NCBI GenBank assembly: GCA_021234155.1
Contig: JAJEKV010000005.1
Coordinates: 4,652,952-4,716,951, forward strand
Direction: 5' to 3'
DNA length: 64,000 bases
Origin: Isoetes taiwanensis
Lineage: Eukaryota; Streptophyta; Lycopodiopsida; Isoetales; Isoetaceae
In this document: positions 1-10,285 of the stretch, one piece after another
Numbering within the stretch: position 1 is the stretch's first letter
Layout of the letters: the number at the start of each line of letters is the position of its first letter
Notes under the pieces: model-generated
Seen by the model: the letters and a program-made list of their open reading frames with translations, nothing else
Told to the model about the DNA's origin: nothing
The model's database searches: none
Position numbers and translations under genes: made by a program

Positions 1-1851
1 GGTCGGCTCAAAGATTTGCCAAACCGTTGGTTGGCATTCTCGAAGCAAAGAATTGACCGGTGGCGAGGCGGCCAGATGTGCGAAAGCCCTCACACAAAGC
101 GGCTTTAGACCCCGCCACTCAACGATTGACCATATCTTTACAATCATGGGCACCGACAAAAGACAGCGAATCATCGGTGAGGGACTTGTATTGTCGCTTT
201 GTGGACTTCGAAGGCTTTTGATACTGCCTCTGTGAAAAGTTGTGGGCTAGACTGGGGCCAACCGGGCTCCCCACGTGCGTAATGCCATATACAGTTGTAT
301 GAGAGTTGTTTTGGCAGATGCGCGGCATGGGCCAAGCATTCACCAAGAGGTATCGGGTCCCAGGGTTGCCCCCTCGCCAATACTTTTTGGCCTCTACATT
401 GATCGCTTAGAGCCCGGCTTATCGAGCATGGGGATGGCATACGCCTTTGCACTGCATCATCCGCCACTCATCTATGCGGACGATGTTGGCCCTTGCCGCC
501 CACACCCTGCTATGCGCAGTCTCACCGATGCCCTAGACACATTTGTCGCTACCTGACATCGCTGCGGAATCGCCAAGACCGTGGTGGTTCTCATATCCTC
601 TTCACGCCACCCCATGCCTCCTGCACTCACATATCGGGGAGCCTGCGGACGCCACGCCCACCTACAAGTACCTAGGGTGGAGTTCCCCTCCTCGCTTCGC
701 TTGGGGGCGCTCTATCCGCTTATGATAGCGCTTTATGCCATGCGTAACAACAGTCTACCGTGCAGATCTATATGATTGGGGCCATCACCACATCCGTTTC
801 GCACCGGGTCGAGCCCCCGTCCTTCAGACGGGGTCGGAAAGTTTGGGGCACGGCCGCCTCTTTGGCGACCTGAATGACTTGGAGCAAAGCGAAGGCATTT
901 TTTAGCACGGCACTTGGGGTGAAACCTTCAAATTTCTATCGATTCTCGCCGCAGAAACCGATTCTTGCCACTTCGGCAAATGCAGCCCTTGATAGACACA
1001 TCGCCTATTTTCGAAAGTGGTTACTATGGGTGATGCTCGCTCCCCGCACCGGCTTACACGCGGCAATGGGTCGCAATGGCCGCTTAGGGCCCGTTGGAGG
1101 GGTAAGAGAGATCGCTGGTTCGCCAGATGGAACGCGCAGAGCAATGATGCGTGTGGACACAACGGGCCGATCGTGATACCATGGAGTACCTAGACGCTTT
1201 GTTTCCTTGGCAAGCTCGGGACCCCGGCGCTCTAGAGCAGCTCAAAATGGCCCATTACAAGGAGCACATCAACTGTGGTTAGCCCGGGGCCCACCTGACT
1301 CTACTGCGTTCCCGGCTGCCCAAAAGCGCCTTGGACTCATTGCCTCCATTCGCCACGGTGTGCCCACCATCTTCGCATCGAGACGGGCAGGTGGATTGGG
1401 GAGCCCCGCCAGGATAGGCTCTGTCAGTGCTGTCAAACGGGTGCCATTGAGGATGAGTCTCACACTTTCCAGAGTTGCCCAAATTGATCCGATCCGGCCG
1501 ATATCGCCCCTTAGTACGGCCGGACTTGCCCTTACATTTGCTGATGAACACACCGCCGAAGACGTGCCTCCGGGTCGTATATTCAGGAGGTAATCTTGGA
1601 CTGCGAGGTCACCTTTGCCCCCGCCTGGCTGCCCGCTGATTAGGCACTACGGGTGCGGTGCATGACTGTATATATTTGGGTGTTTCTGCATTTTATATGT
1701 TAGGACAGTTTGTCAGCAGGCTGATTGCTGCCACGGTTTTTCCCTCGAAAACCCTTCGGGGCGGGGGTTTTTTAATCCGGGCAGTAATCCACTTGCTGCG
1801 TTTTTGTATTGGGTCCCATAGACCGATTGGTCTCCGTGGACGATAAAAATA
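1..1851 (+). mobile_element. LINE-A: decayed ORF2 and 3' UTR
   Basis: This is the 3' part of a non-LTR retrotransposon whose 5' end lies outside the window. Reverse-transcriptase pieces are readable in shifting frames: SGFRPRHSTIDHIF near 90-135, SPILFGLYIDRLE near 370-415, and a catalytic YADDV at 473-487. A cysteine/histidine cluster typical of plant LINE C-termini (CQTGAIEDESHTFQSCP) lies near 1425-1486, and GSYIQEV at about 1572-1592. The GSYIQEV motif and the 3' UTR recur in another copy at 33.7-34.3 kb, so they belong to one family. Several stops and frameshifts make it inactive. The 3' UTR (about 1650-1850) ends GTGGACGATAAAAA and runs straight into a CTTC microsatellite. Confidence 0.8.
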
Positions 1852-1886
1852 CCTTCCTTCCTTCCTTCCTTCCTTCCTTCCTTCCT
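1852..1886 (+). repeat. (CTTC)n microsatellite, tail of LINE-A
   Basis: About nine CTTC units directly follow the LINE-A 3' UTR. The other LINE copies here carry different units at the same junction, so I read this as the element's 3' tail rather than an independent microsatellite. Confidence 0.85.
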
Positions 1887-2476
1887 ACATATGTAATTGA
1901 TATTGTCCGATAGGGACGTCCACGTGGCAACAGATTGTGCATCCTAAAGTATAACGCATGTTTTTCCCAGACTTTTTTCCAGGAAGAGAAAATTAAGAAA
2001 TACTTGGGTAGCAGCTGGGTGCCAGATAATCTTGCGACGCCTCTCGGTGCTCTGGCCGGCTGCCTCGAGTAGCCCCAAATCGGGTTTGGAGCCCCAAATC
2101 GGGCAGATAGAAGAACCAAAGGGCCGATTTGAGCATAAGAGACCACATCCCGACTGTAACTTGTGGGTTTTCTCGATTCATGAAGGGCAGTATGATGGGC
2201 CCAGCCTTTATCCGCCCAAATGGATCCACAGGTTAAGGCAATTTCCACAGGATTTAGAATGCAAGGGATCGATCAAGGCTTATTTTCCCTTCAGCTCTTG
2301 ACCATCCGTTCTACAACAGTTATAGGCTCGGGTGTGCTCTGAAGCAATCGAAATTGGGGCTGGGCTTAAAATCCGACTTCCACATAAGAATCAACAGCCG
2401 GGGCTTCCATGCAAAGTCATGTCTGGCTCAGAACTGGGAAGGATTAGACGCAAATTTGAATAATCCTCCTGCTCTG
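1887..2476. other. Unassigned intergenic sequence
   Basis: No coding region, RNA gene or repeat is recognisable here. Its end (2466-2476) is the left target-site copy of a poly(A) insertion. Confidence 0.4.
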
Positions 2477-2486
2477 TGATGAATAC

Positions 2487-2515
<29 letters not shown>
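2477..2515 (+). mobile_element. Minimal poly(A) retro-insertion with TSD
   Basis: A 39-bp insert made of TGATGAATAC and 29 A residues is flanked by a perfect 11-bp direct repeat, CTCCTGCTCTG (2466-2476 and 2516-2526). This is the signature of target-primed reverse transcription that copied only the very 3' end of a polyadenylated RNA. The source RNA cannot be told from ten bases. Confidence 0.75.
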
Positions 2516-2518
<3 letters not shown>

Positions 2519-2526
2519 CTGCTCTG

Positions 2527-4058
2527 AGACAATGGAATAAATCCGGCTCCTTTCCTTCGATCCAAAGACACGCTTTTACAACCCAAATCAACAGGAAAAA
2601 CCGATTTGAAGCATGATCAAAGACTCAAAAATCTAGATTACCCCATTCCGAAATGGGATTTAATGCTGCAGCTGGGGCCGATTGATCCACCACATGCGAA
2701 AAGGCGGATGGGCTTGATCATCCACAATTCCACGGACTAATTGAAAAAGGAGCAGCAGAATCTGGCACAAATTTGGGCGGACACAGCATCGATTCAACAG
2801 GGGCACATGAGCAAGTAAAGGCATGGCTATGGCGATGGATGGCTATGGCGCAAAGTGCGCGCGGTAATCGCAATGGGCGGTATTTAATGCCCGTCGGCGT
2901 CCCGTCATGAATATGCCGCCAGATCATGACGGAATATTCCTAAGATCTGTGGACTTAAAGAGACGCTGCTTCAATGTTCATTCCTTGCAAAATAGAATAT
3001 TGTCCTAATGTTGTTTATTCTGATGTTGTTTATTTTTTGTCTAATCTTTCTAATGTCGGAATTGTGTCGGAATTGAAGCGGCTATGAGAAACCGGATTGC
3101 TGAGGTCGGAATCAATAGCAGAGATCTTATGTATCTGAGAGCTGGTCAACGTCCCTATTTCCAGTCTAATCTGCCTTTTTTCTATCAGCAAAAAGGCCTC
3201 CGCTACAGTCTCGCCGCTCCCTATTCAACGGCAAGCTCATGGTCGCGCCAGATGCTTGGTGTTCCTCCATAGCCGAGCTTGGGCGCTGTTTCTTTTCAAT
3301 TTTCTTTTCTGTGTACAGGAATGGCTCTTTACATGCCATTCCTGACATGGAAACAGGGCGACGCGCGAAGCAGGCTATCCTGTCATATGTTCATCCTGAA
3401 ATTGTGTCTGGGCAGGCTATCCATCCTACATATGTTCATGCCACTACTGCTTGTGCAATTGTTCTAATTGCTAATGTTGCTCATAATGTTGCCTCTTTTA
3501 CTATAGGCTTAGGTGTTGTACATGTTGGCTCAAATAATTTTTACTGCTCATGCTTCCAAATAGGGATTATGCTTCCGTATGACATCATGGAATTGTAAGT
3601 TTTCCATGGCAGAGGAAATAGCATGAACTTAGTGGCAAGGGATATGGATTGTATTTTCCTCATGGAAACATGGTAACATACTAGTAGGAGAATTCCAACT
3701 GCCCCAGGCTATGAGCACTATTCATTATTTATTGAATGCACATGAAAGAGAGATCGCGGATGATATCTTTTGCCTCTTTTATCTCCTTGAACAAGACAAA
3801 TAGACACAATCGCATGTAGATATGAGTGCAGAATCACTGTGAAAGTGCCTTAATTATTGCAGCTTGCTACTTGTCACATATGGACTCAAACTTTTATCAT
3901 AGGCATTCAGATGTGGATGGACTAGATCCACATGTCAATCTATATGATGACATTCAGCGATACTGGCAATGAGGACATGTCATATTACGTGACTGTTGTA
4001 GCCCAATTGACAAGGTTCAGCCTTGGGACAAAGGACTTTACTATAGCTAGAAATTTAT
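2527..4058. other. Unassigned intergenic sequence
   Basis: Short open frames only, without recognisable motifs. I see no gene, LTR or terminal inverted repeat in this stretch. Confidence 0.4.
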
Positions 4059-4275
4059 ATGGCTATATGGCAACACGCATCAACTGACAAGGATCATCCT
4101 ATTACATGCTTTGGGGGGCAATTGCTCCAAATGTGTAATACCTTTGATTTAATCATTTGCAATGGTCTCTCACAGTGGCCATCCTCTGCCTCATACACTT
4201 GTCGGCAGGAGAATCAGATTAGAGGATCTATTGTTGTAAACTATGTCCATGTAGCAGAATAGGATCTTATATGGC
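4059..4275 (+). mobile_element. LINE endonuclease-domain fragment
   Basis: The frame contains FDLIICNGLSQWPSSASYTC followed by RGSIVVNYV. This resembles the late part of an APE-type LINE endonuclease (a form like 'L..ING....P...YT......S.VDYV'). Only about 70 residues remain and nothing flanking completes the ORF. The DNA must belong to an old truncated LINE. The similarity is short. Confidence 0.45.
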
Positions 4276-4289
4276 CATTCATTTGCAAG

Positions 4290-5200
4290 TCAAATAGCGG
4301 GATGCGAAGGTGGACTTTGGACTATCGAACCCCCCTTTTTTACAATTGATTGTCAGTTAGTATAGATGCAATGACAGTCCAGTTCTTGTAAACCACCACA
4401 GTTGCAACTAGATTATAATAAAGTGAGGCTTATGCCTAACTACTAATGAAGGAGCTTTTTGATATTTTATAACTTCCCATTCGAGAGCATAAAATAAAAA
4501 ATTTGTCACAGTGCTTTTGATAGCAGCTGAGAGATGCTTTAGAAAGAGATGATCAAGGCGGACTTCAACTTCCTCCTACTTTCCTCAAACTGCATGGTTT
4601 GATGAAGAAGGTAAAGAGCTTAAGAGATAAGTTAAACTGGTGCTTCACCATGTTCTCCGTGCACAAGCTATGAAGTGGTATAATGCTTTTCTCCAAAGAG
4701 CAAGATTTCATTAATTAGAGAAATTTCATTTTCTCGTTTGAGAACGAAATAGGTCGCGGTCATGTCAGCAAACTAAAAAATGGTTGTATGCAACCAGAAT
4801 GAAGCGTTAATAATTAGTAAATCAGCTTGAAAAATTTACAAGCGCCGAAAATCTCTTGTACAACTATAGCCTCTAGGTTCATAACATTAACTATGGGGTT
4901 CCAAAAGCATCACTCATGCTCCCAAAGATTGCCATGGCGATAGTTTTGACAAGAAAGCAAGGCAAAATGTAAAGAGTTTACTGCTTGCAATTACCTAATA
5001 TTAATCTAAAAAATAGACTCTTGTTCGAATAATCGCGATCGCGATCTTTTAGACAAATATATTCATTAAAATTCGCACACATCAGAAAGCATGTATTTTC
5101 AAAGAAGCATAATTACAAAAAAGGTAATCATGGCTTGACATTTTCACTGTGTTTCTTTCACAGACTCTACATCGACGCCAAGCTCCGCAGCTATTCATCT
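4290..5200. other. Unassigned DNA with one GATC-containing palindrome
   Basis: No coding region is recognised. A perfect dyad ATCGCGATCGCGAT lies at 5032-5045, the same kind of motif that forms an array at 9.43-9.75 kb. It lies just beyond the 3' end of the minus-strand ParB-methyltransferase gene. Confidence 0.45.
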
Positions 5201-5223
5201 AACGTGTTCCTTTCATGTGGCAA

Positions 5224-5938
5224 TTATCTGTGATGTGTCCATTTCTGTATATCTGTAGTATTTGGCACATCCACATCCATTGGGACATCTATCTCTTGCA
5301 CACGCCTTGACATCTGAGAACTATCCAACAATTCATCCTCCAAAGCCGTAGAGTATTTTGTAGAGCGAACCAACTTCTGTCTTTTTGGTGAATGATCGCC
5401 ATCTAGTCTACCACTTCCAGATGTGTCATCAGACATTCCCATGTATTCGAAACTATGAAGCGGCTTTTCTACAGAACCTACAGAACCTGTTATCACTAGC
5501 AGGATCTTCTCAAAATTTTTGTTCAGTGCCTCCAGCTTTTTGAACTGTGGATCGAACTCAGCAGTTGCCTTTTCTGTTTGTTCTAGCAGTGCCCTGGTTT
5601 CCTGTAACCTCTCTTCGAAACTTTTCTGATCCAGAGCATCCAATATTTGATCCATCTTGCTAAGATCTGTCTCCTGAGTTATTTTGATGTCTGGCATGTC
5701 TGAACTGTTTGGCTTATCTGGCATAGCATTTTCTTCTTCCTCTTCTTTGGCAGGCCTTGCCATTTTCTCTAGAGTTTCAAAGAAGGATCTGAGAAAATGG
5801 CATACCTTATCGTCATATTCAAAGGAAACACTGCGTTTTCCTTGCATCGGAGCAACCCTTGAAGCTGTGCCGGCCGAGAAAAAAATCAAGAACACAACCG
5901 TCCAGTGGAACCAGCTCCTTCACCATTGAAGAAAATTA
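5224..5938 (-). CDS. Last exon: methyltransferase SAM motif, coiled coil, basic tail
   Basis: The exon opens with the C-terminal signature of a permuted N6/N4 DNA methyltransferase: LDGCVLDFF in one frame, then SAGTASRVAPMQGKRSVSFE in the next, followed by YDDKVCHFLRSFF. This matches motif I (D.F.G.GT..R.A) and the acidic residue ending strand 2 in that family. The two frames are joined across a run of seven T (complement of 5879-5885), so one extra base explains the break. A glutamate-rich stretch, a predicted coiled coil (QKSFEERLQETRALLEQTEK) and a possible nuclear signal (SPKRQKL) follow. The ORF stops at 5224. Family identity is by motif, and no structure was compared. Confidence 0.6.
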
Positions 5939-6563
5939 TGCTATAGATCAAAAATATCTAGACAATTTAGTTTCAATCTAAGATCAAACAAATGCTCACA
6001 ACTTTGATTATTCAAAAGCCAAATATTTGATTCAAATGTCTTTATTGCTTATGAAATAACCTTAGGCTAAACCTTATACATGCTACAGTAAAATCATTGT
6101 AGCAGAGGTATTGACCGATCACTGTAGCAGTGTTGACTTCCTCTTCGATAGCCCAAGCATTATTTGAATCCGTCTTGTTACACCTGCAAGACACTGCAAA
6201 AATGCATTATACAATGTCAAATCCTTCTTCTGTATTTTAGATCAGGATCCGGCCGCTGTGGCGGGCCGATCGATCCAAAGGATCATCAATAAAGCAACTT
6301 TCCTTTTTTGAATAACGGTTCCCACCAATATGGGATATATCCCATAATAATTGAAGCCTTCGAATGACATGTTTTAACCTGAGTATATATATATGATCAA
6401 GGTTTCATATAGACTGTAATATATGATCAAGGTTTCATATAGACTCCAATCTCGATCATTAACCTTAGGTTAAATAACCTTGTACAAACATGATTTTGTC
6501 TAGATCATCTCTATATATCATGATTATAACATGATCAAACTCTACAACCATGTTGTAAATATA

Positions 6564-7300
6564 TTATGTCTTTGCCTGGCTCTTATGGACGAAGTCGCCC
6601 TCCATTGCTGCCCAAGAGAACTTGGGTTTACCTGTAAAATACTCTAAATATTTTTTCTTTGTTTTTATATCCACCTCATTGTCACCAGTTACTGGATATT
6701 TTGGAAGGGGCGTGCTTTTCGGTGCATTGGTCACCTGAGTCAGCCATAGTTCAAATTTCGGCTTCACAGGCAACACATGAGCCTCACTTCTGTTTATCGT
6801 GACATTGGTCACGTCCATGTCACGTAATATTGGAACGCCTTGATATTGTTTTTGCTCTCCCAACCTTGTTTTTCATAAGCCCCAAGGGAAACATGAGAAC
6901 TACCTTGAATCTGACTTTGACTGTACGTGCAGTTTGGCAAATGGGCGGATATGAGAAACATGACGATATGGTAAACTTTGGCTTTGGTCATGCCTGCAAT
7001 CCTGCTAAATAAATCTTGTATTTTTTAACTTTCCATAGCGTCGTGAAACTATGCATGTCAATAAAAATCATCGTGGCATTCTCAGATACCGGTGCAGAAA
7101 TAGGAATACCTGATTTGGTGCCATGGTGCACGATGCTCTTCTTCTCTTTATGGTCCCTTGCCTCTTCTGGCTTTATGATGGCGATAATGGCTTCCAAAAA
7201 AGCACTGGGGAGATTTCTTTGCACTGAATCTTTATTATAATTGGCTTTAATATAATCAAAATCTGTGTCAGCTATATCCAGCAATCGTTGTTCAGAAAGA
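6564..7300 (-). CDS. Methyltransferase central region, exons with altered motif IV
   Basis: Two or three short exon frames. The upstream one (to 7284) has SENATMIFIDMHSF, which aligns in position with the catalytic DPPY-type motif IV of N6 methyltransferases but reads D-M-H-S. The next frame (6991-6809) has VYHIVMFLISAHL and YEKQGWESKN, in the style of the 'vMf.s.......GF....W.K.g' segment that follows motif IV. The last frame ends FTGKPKFSWAAMEGDFVHKS. The catalytic replacement suggests loss of activity. It could also mean that I have misplaced the motif, since exon borders here are uncertain. Confidence 0.45.
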
Positions 7301-7369
7301 TCTGGAAAACATGTAGCTAACTCCTCAAAACTCCTGTATTGCTTCTCTGATATATAGTTGACGTAGGAT

Positions 7370-7727
7370 TATATTTCACGATGCATCAGTGACAACATTC
7401 TGATGTCCAGCGCCCTCTGTCGGCAATCAAAGCGCCCTGTATAACCGGACTGAACTTTCAAAAATACTTTGCCTTCGAGAATTTCATCCATCAGTTGGCT
7501 GACCTCGACATTATTCATTCCTCGAAGGTATCTTAGGAAAGTCTTGTTGAAGAACTCTTTAGAGGGCTTATCTGGTAGTTCCTCATGATCATCAGCCAGC
7601 TTTCGCGCTGCCCACTTGTAACAACAGCAACAAGCTTGGACCATGATTCTTCTTGCATGAAAAGGAATTGCTTTTCATCCTTGAGTTCTTTAACCTTCAA
7701 GGTCGTTGTAGCTATGTCGACAAAATC
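7370..7727 (-). CDS. Linker exon between ParB-like and methyltransferase parts
   Basis: The exon starts after a good acceptor (TTTGTTTACAG, ending at 7728) with DFVDIATTTLKVKELKDEKQ. It then shifts frame into KEFFNKTFLRYLRGMNNVEV and LMDEILEGKVF. An in-frame TAA follows MLSLMHREI, after which the reading continues as SYVNYISEKQYRSFEEL. I do not recognise a domain. The intron just upstream contains a dyad, GATCGCGACGACGATC, at 7749-7764. Confidence 0.4.
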
Positions 7728-7787
7728 CTGTAAACAAAAGCGGGTCAGGATCGCGACGACGATCTTCTATAGCTGAAAATAAAAACC

Positions 7788-8143
7788 TATCTTCCAAGCG
7801 GATGATACTGCAGTGCCTGTTGGGCCTTGTGGAGGGCAATCCATAAGCATTGTGTGCTGATTCCTTAATTGCTGAAGCTTTTCGATTAGTGGCTCCTTAT
7901 ATACTGTATCCGCTATAATGTCATTGCAATGTATGGATAACTGAATATACTCTTTATTGGAGAGATTTCCATTTAGCACCCGGCTTCTTCGCTTTGCATA
8001 AGCTTTAGCAAATTCCTGCCATTGCTCGACATTTTCCATCATAGAACAAAGAATTTCTGCAGCAAAAATACTGTGATTACCAGAAATAATATAAAATTTC
8101 TTGTTCAAGAGCTCCTCAGGGCGGGACCAAGTGATCAACTTCC
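7788..8143 (-). CDS. ParB/sulfiredoxin-like core exon
   Basis: The exon follows acceptor ...ACATCAATGCAG and reads KLITWSRPEELLNKKFY, then IISGNHSIFAAEILCSM. The 'fyIisGnHs..Aa' segment is the hallmark of ParB/Srx-fold proteins, in which the G-x-H/R loop binds nucleotide or phosphate. It is followed by AKAYAKRRSRVLNGNL and a helical stretch. The preceding exon supplies the strand-helix part of the same domain, so the fold is supported over a splice junction. It ends at about 7788 at a GT donor. Catalysis is unknown; eukaryotic ParB-like proteins are poorly characterised. Confidence 0.6.
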
Positions 8144-8219
8144 TGCATTGATGTCCCATCAATTAATAGGCATTATAAATAGGCAGTCTAATAGAGAGAA
8201 ATATGCAATAAAACTTACC

Positions 8220-8510
8220 TTGTCACTGGGTCAAATGGGACGACATCGGCAGGCGTGAGAACCTCCATTGGGCACCTTTTGAAACTCTTGATTAATGTCT
8301 GTACATGATCATTAGATCGAACCCTATGAGTTAGATTTGCTGGGGCTGTCTCACAATAAAAAATGCTGATCTTCTGAAACCAATTCACTCCCATAGGATA
8401 AAATCTTTTAAATTCTTCTAGCTTGGAGGCGGCCTATTCAACAAGCTTCTTTTCTTCATCTGGATTGAATTTTAATTCATCGGGCATACGTGAAACAGAT
8501 GGCCAAGTCA
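8220..8510 (-). CDS. ParB-like domain, N-terminal exon
   Basis: The frame reads MPDELKFNPDEEKKLVE, an in-frame TAG, AASKLEEFKRFYPMGVNWF, then NLTHRVRSNDHVQTLIKSF and EVLTPADVVPFDPVT. It ends at a strong donor (AAG|GTAAGT). 'R.N..VQ.LI.SF......P..VVP' is the usual start of a ParB-type domain, where the residues are listed and the output position is set before the G-x-H loop of the next exon. The TAG may be a mutation, or may mark an acceptor (GAATAG) for a shorter exon. Confidence 0.55.
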
Positions 8511-8597
8511 ACATGGAAGTCATAGCTATAGGGTTGGTGGACGAGGTGGGAGTAGACGAAGTAGAGGGCTCTGCCCAGTCTCTTCAGTGTTTAAGTT

Positions 8598-9397
8598 TTA
8601 AAGCTTAACCTTGAAGGTACTTATCTTACTTGGAAGAGGTGCTTCATGTATATCCGAGTCTTTCACTGGAAGAGGCATAAGCATATTTTGACCTGAGAGA
8701 TCGACAATGGCAGATCCGCCTGGATTTGTATTCTGTACAGGTTGAGATGACACTAAGGATTCTTTTGGAGTTGATGGTTTACCTGCAACAACCAATGAGA
8801 CCACATTTTTTTTCTTGGAAACTGCCTGCAACCAATTCATGTCCATCCGGGAAGGCAAATTGTTGTCTTTTGTAGCCTTCAATGCAATGGAAAGAGGTTT
8901 CTTATCAGCCAAAGGCCCTTCCTGCACATGCGTAAGCCAACAAGTATATCCCTATTGCATTTTATCCCAGACAAGCTCAACAAATCATAAGATGTCAGGT
9001 TCCAACCATATCCTTTAGCACTAGTAGGTACCCCCTTGCCACTAGCAGGCCTATTCGCCTTGCTTGCAGTTATGATAGACAGATCATAGACATACTCCAC
9101 AAATTGTAGCTGCTGTGTATCCTCCATGCTGCATATGATTGCATTATTTTTTGTGCCCACCCACATAGTGACTATTATGCCCATCTGTTCAAATTCTTCT
9201 AGGCCCTTTCGGTTCCTCAAGAAGAGACACAAGTCCTTCCAGCAGTCTCCTGTCACATGAGGTTTGGCCTGAGCTATTTCCATGCACCATTTTCGGCTTC
9301 TATCAGGAGTTACAATGCGCATGGGTTCCACGTTGGGGTCGCGAAAAAGCTCCAGTGCTACAAGTAGAATATGAAACTGATAAGTGACACCACTCAC
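8598..9397 (-). CDS. N-terminal region of the ParB-methyltransferase gene
   Basis: Two overlapping frames are coding-like. The first (9397-8950) has ALELFRDPNVEPMRIVTPD, WKDLCLFLRNRKGLEEF and a run of hydrophobic strands. The second (8927-8598) has MQEGPLADKKPLSIALKATK and proline/serine-rich sequence. They are joined by a TAG-containing segment (VWDKMQ-stop-GYTCWLTHVQ). I recognise no domain. The acceptor is either at about 9402 (TTTGCCAG) or 9361 (CTTGTAG). It shares strand, spacing and splice logic with the ParB exons, which is the reason for joining it. Confidence 0.4.
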
Positions 9398-9428
9398 TAC
9401 TCAAAGACCTGGCAAAGTGCACACAAGG

Positions 9429-9752
9429 AACGTGGCCGCAATCTTTATAAGTAGATAGACAAAAACATTATTAACAAGAATATGTTTGCAAGGATCGTGC
9501 CCGCGATCCTTGTGAGCAAATTACAGATACGATATACACATTAATGCTAAATATCGCAGCCGCGATCTGTATAGCAAGTAGAGATAAAGTGTTTAGGTTA
9601 ATGTACTCTAAAGGATCGCGGCCGCGATAGTTGTAAGCAATATATTAAAACTATACTGTATTTATTGGTGAAAAGAATCGCGATCGCGATTCTCACAAGC
9701 ATGAAGACTATAAAAATAAAGAAATACTGCTCGTGAACATCGCGGCCGCGAT
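9429..9752. repeat. Array of six GC-rich dyads, GATCGCGGCCGCGATC type
   Basis: Six near-perfect palindromes sit in AT-rich DNA with centres about 60-64 bp apart: 9429-9443, 9490-9511, 9552-9567, 9613-9628, 9675-9692 and 9739-9752. The clearest forms are GATCGCGGCCGCGAT and GAATCGCGATCGCGATTC. Spacer sequences differ. The array lies in the presumed first intron of the ParB-methyltransferase gene. Related dyads occur at 5032, 7749, 10762, 10916 and 11041. ATCGCGGCCGCGAT is also open to methylation on CG and, where GATC is complete, on adenine. Binding by the ParB-like protein is a hypothesis only. Confidence 0.75.
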
Positions 9753-9942
9753 CCAACGAGCATATAGCATGCTAAAAACAGGACAACTAATGTTAGAATA
9801 ACAACAGTGGTCGTGAAAAGCGAGGAAAATACCTTCTTTTAAGGTGGCCGAGCGAGACATGGAGGCGGTCGAAGGCGCTCGAAAAATTCTATAGGCGCTC
9901 GTGAATTGGATCGCGAAGGAGCTGAGATCTGGGATTTTCATG

Positions 9943-9950
9943 AATTTATA
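9943..9950 (-). promoter_or_regulatory. TATA-like box of the ParB-methyltransferase gene
   Basis: On the minus strand CTATAAAT stands about 85 bp upstream of ATG 9860 (MSRSATLKE), which is a plausible distance for a short 5' UTR. An in-frame ATG at 9941 lies too close to the box to be the start. The first exon would end at a GTATTT donor near 9831. Confidence 0.4.
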
Positions 9951-10159
9951 GAATGGGGGTCATTAATGGCCCGTCATAATCACGGCCAGAAAATTCATTT
10001 CCAGGGGGCGCAATAAATACCGAGGGCGCAATAAATTCCGACGGCGGATCTAGAATATTCTTAAAAATGCCAAAATCGACGTTTTTATTCTCTGCACGGA
10101 CGCCACCACTAAGTTCAAAATTCTGTGCCATGGGACCCAGGGAAGGAGAACAAAATAGT

Positions 10160-10285
10160 CATGGCATGCGAGTTTAAATGAGACAATGACAGTCGCAATA
10201 TGGCATGGGACGGGTTGCAGGACAACATAATACTCACGGCACGCAAGTTTAAATGAGACAGTGACAGTCACAATATGGCATAAAC
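10160..10285. repeat. 75-bp tandem duplication in the divergent promoter region
   Basis: AGTTTAAATGAGACA and its surroundings (CAGTGACAGTCACAATATGGCA type) occur twice, 75 bp apart (10171 and 10246). The stretch also holds GGCATGGGACGGG, which recurs at 62549-62561 in the equivalent region of the second element, together with a TGACxGTCA-like dyad in both. It lies between two divergent genes and is a candidate shared promoter. Confidence 0.5.

Larger units (their letters stand above)
5224..9950 (-). pseudogene. ParB-like / DNA methyltransferase fusion gene, broken
   Basis: A multi-exon minus-strand gene. Order from its 5' end: a tiny first exon (MSRSATLKE at about 9860-9832), an N-terminal region of unknown fold (9.37-8.6 kb), a ParB/sulfiredoxin-like domain (about 8.5-7.79 kb), a linker (7.73-7.37 kb), the central part of an adenine/cytosine-N4-type DNA methyltransferase (7.3-6.56 kb), and its SAM-binding motif plus a charged tail (5.93-5.22 kb). 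ParB-like domains bind or cut DNA, and this methyltransferase class modifies exocyclic amino groups. Introns have convincing borders (for example a donor at 8220 and acceptors at 8144 and 7728). In-frame stops (near 8930, 8435 and 7373) and frameshifts show decay, unless some are unrecognised introns. The gene is divergent from the transposase gene starting at 11137. A joint element is inference. Confidence 0.65.

Noticed and set aside
171-467. Minus-strand ORFs over 119-556
   Set aside because: The plus strand carries LINE reverse-transcriptase motifs here; the minus frames have none.
9429-9752. Regular palindromes with about 60-bp spacing look like a CRISPR array
   Set aside because: The repeats are short, differ from one another and are true dyads. 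The surroundings are eukaryotic with introns and no cas-like genes are present.
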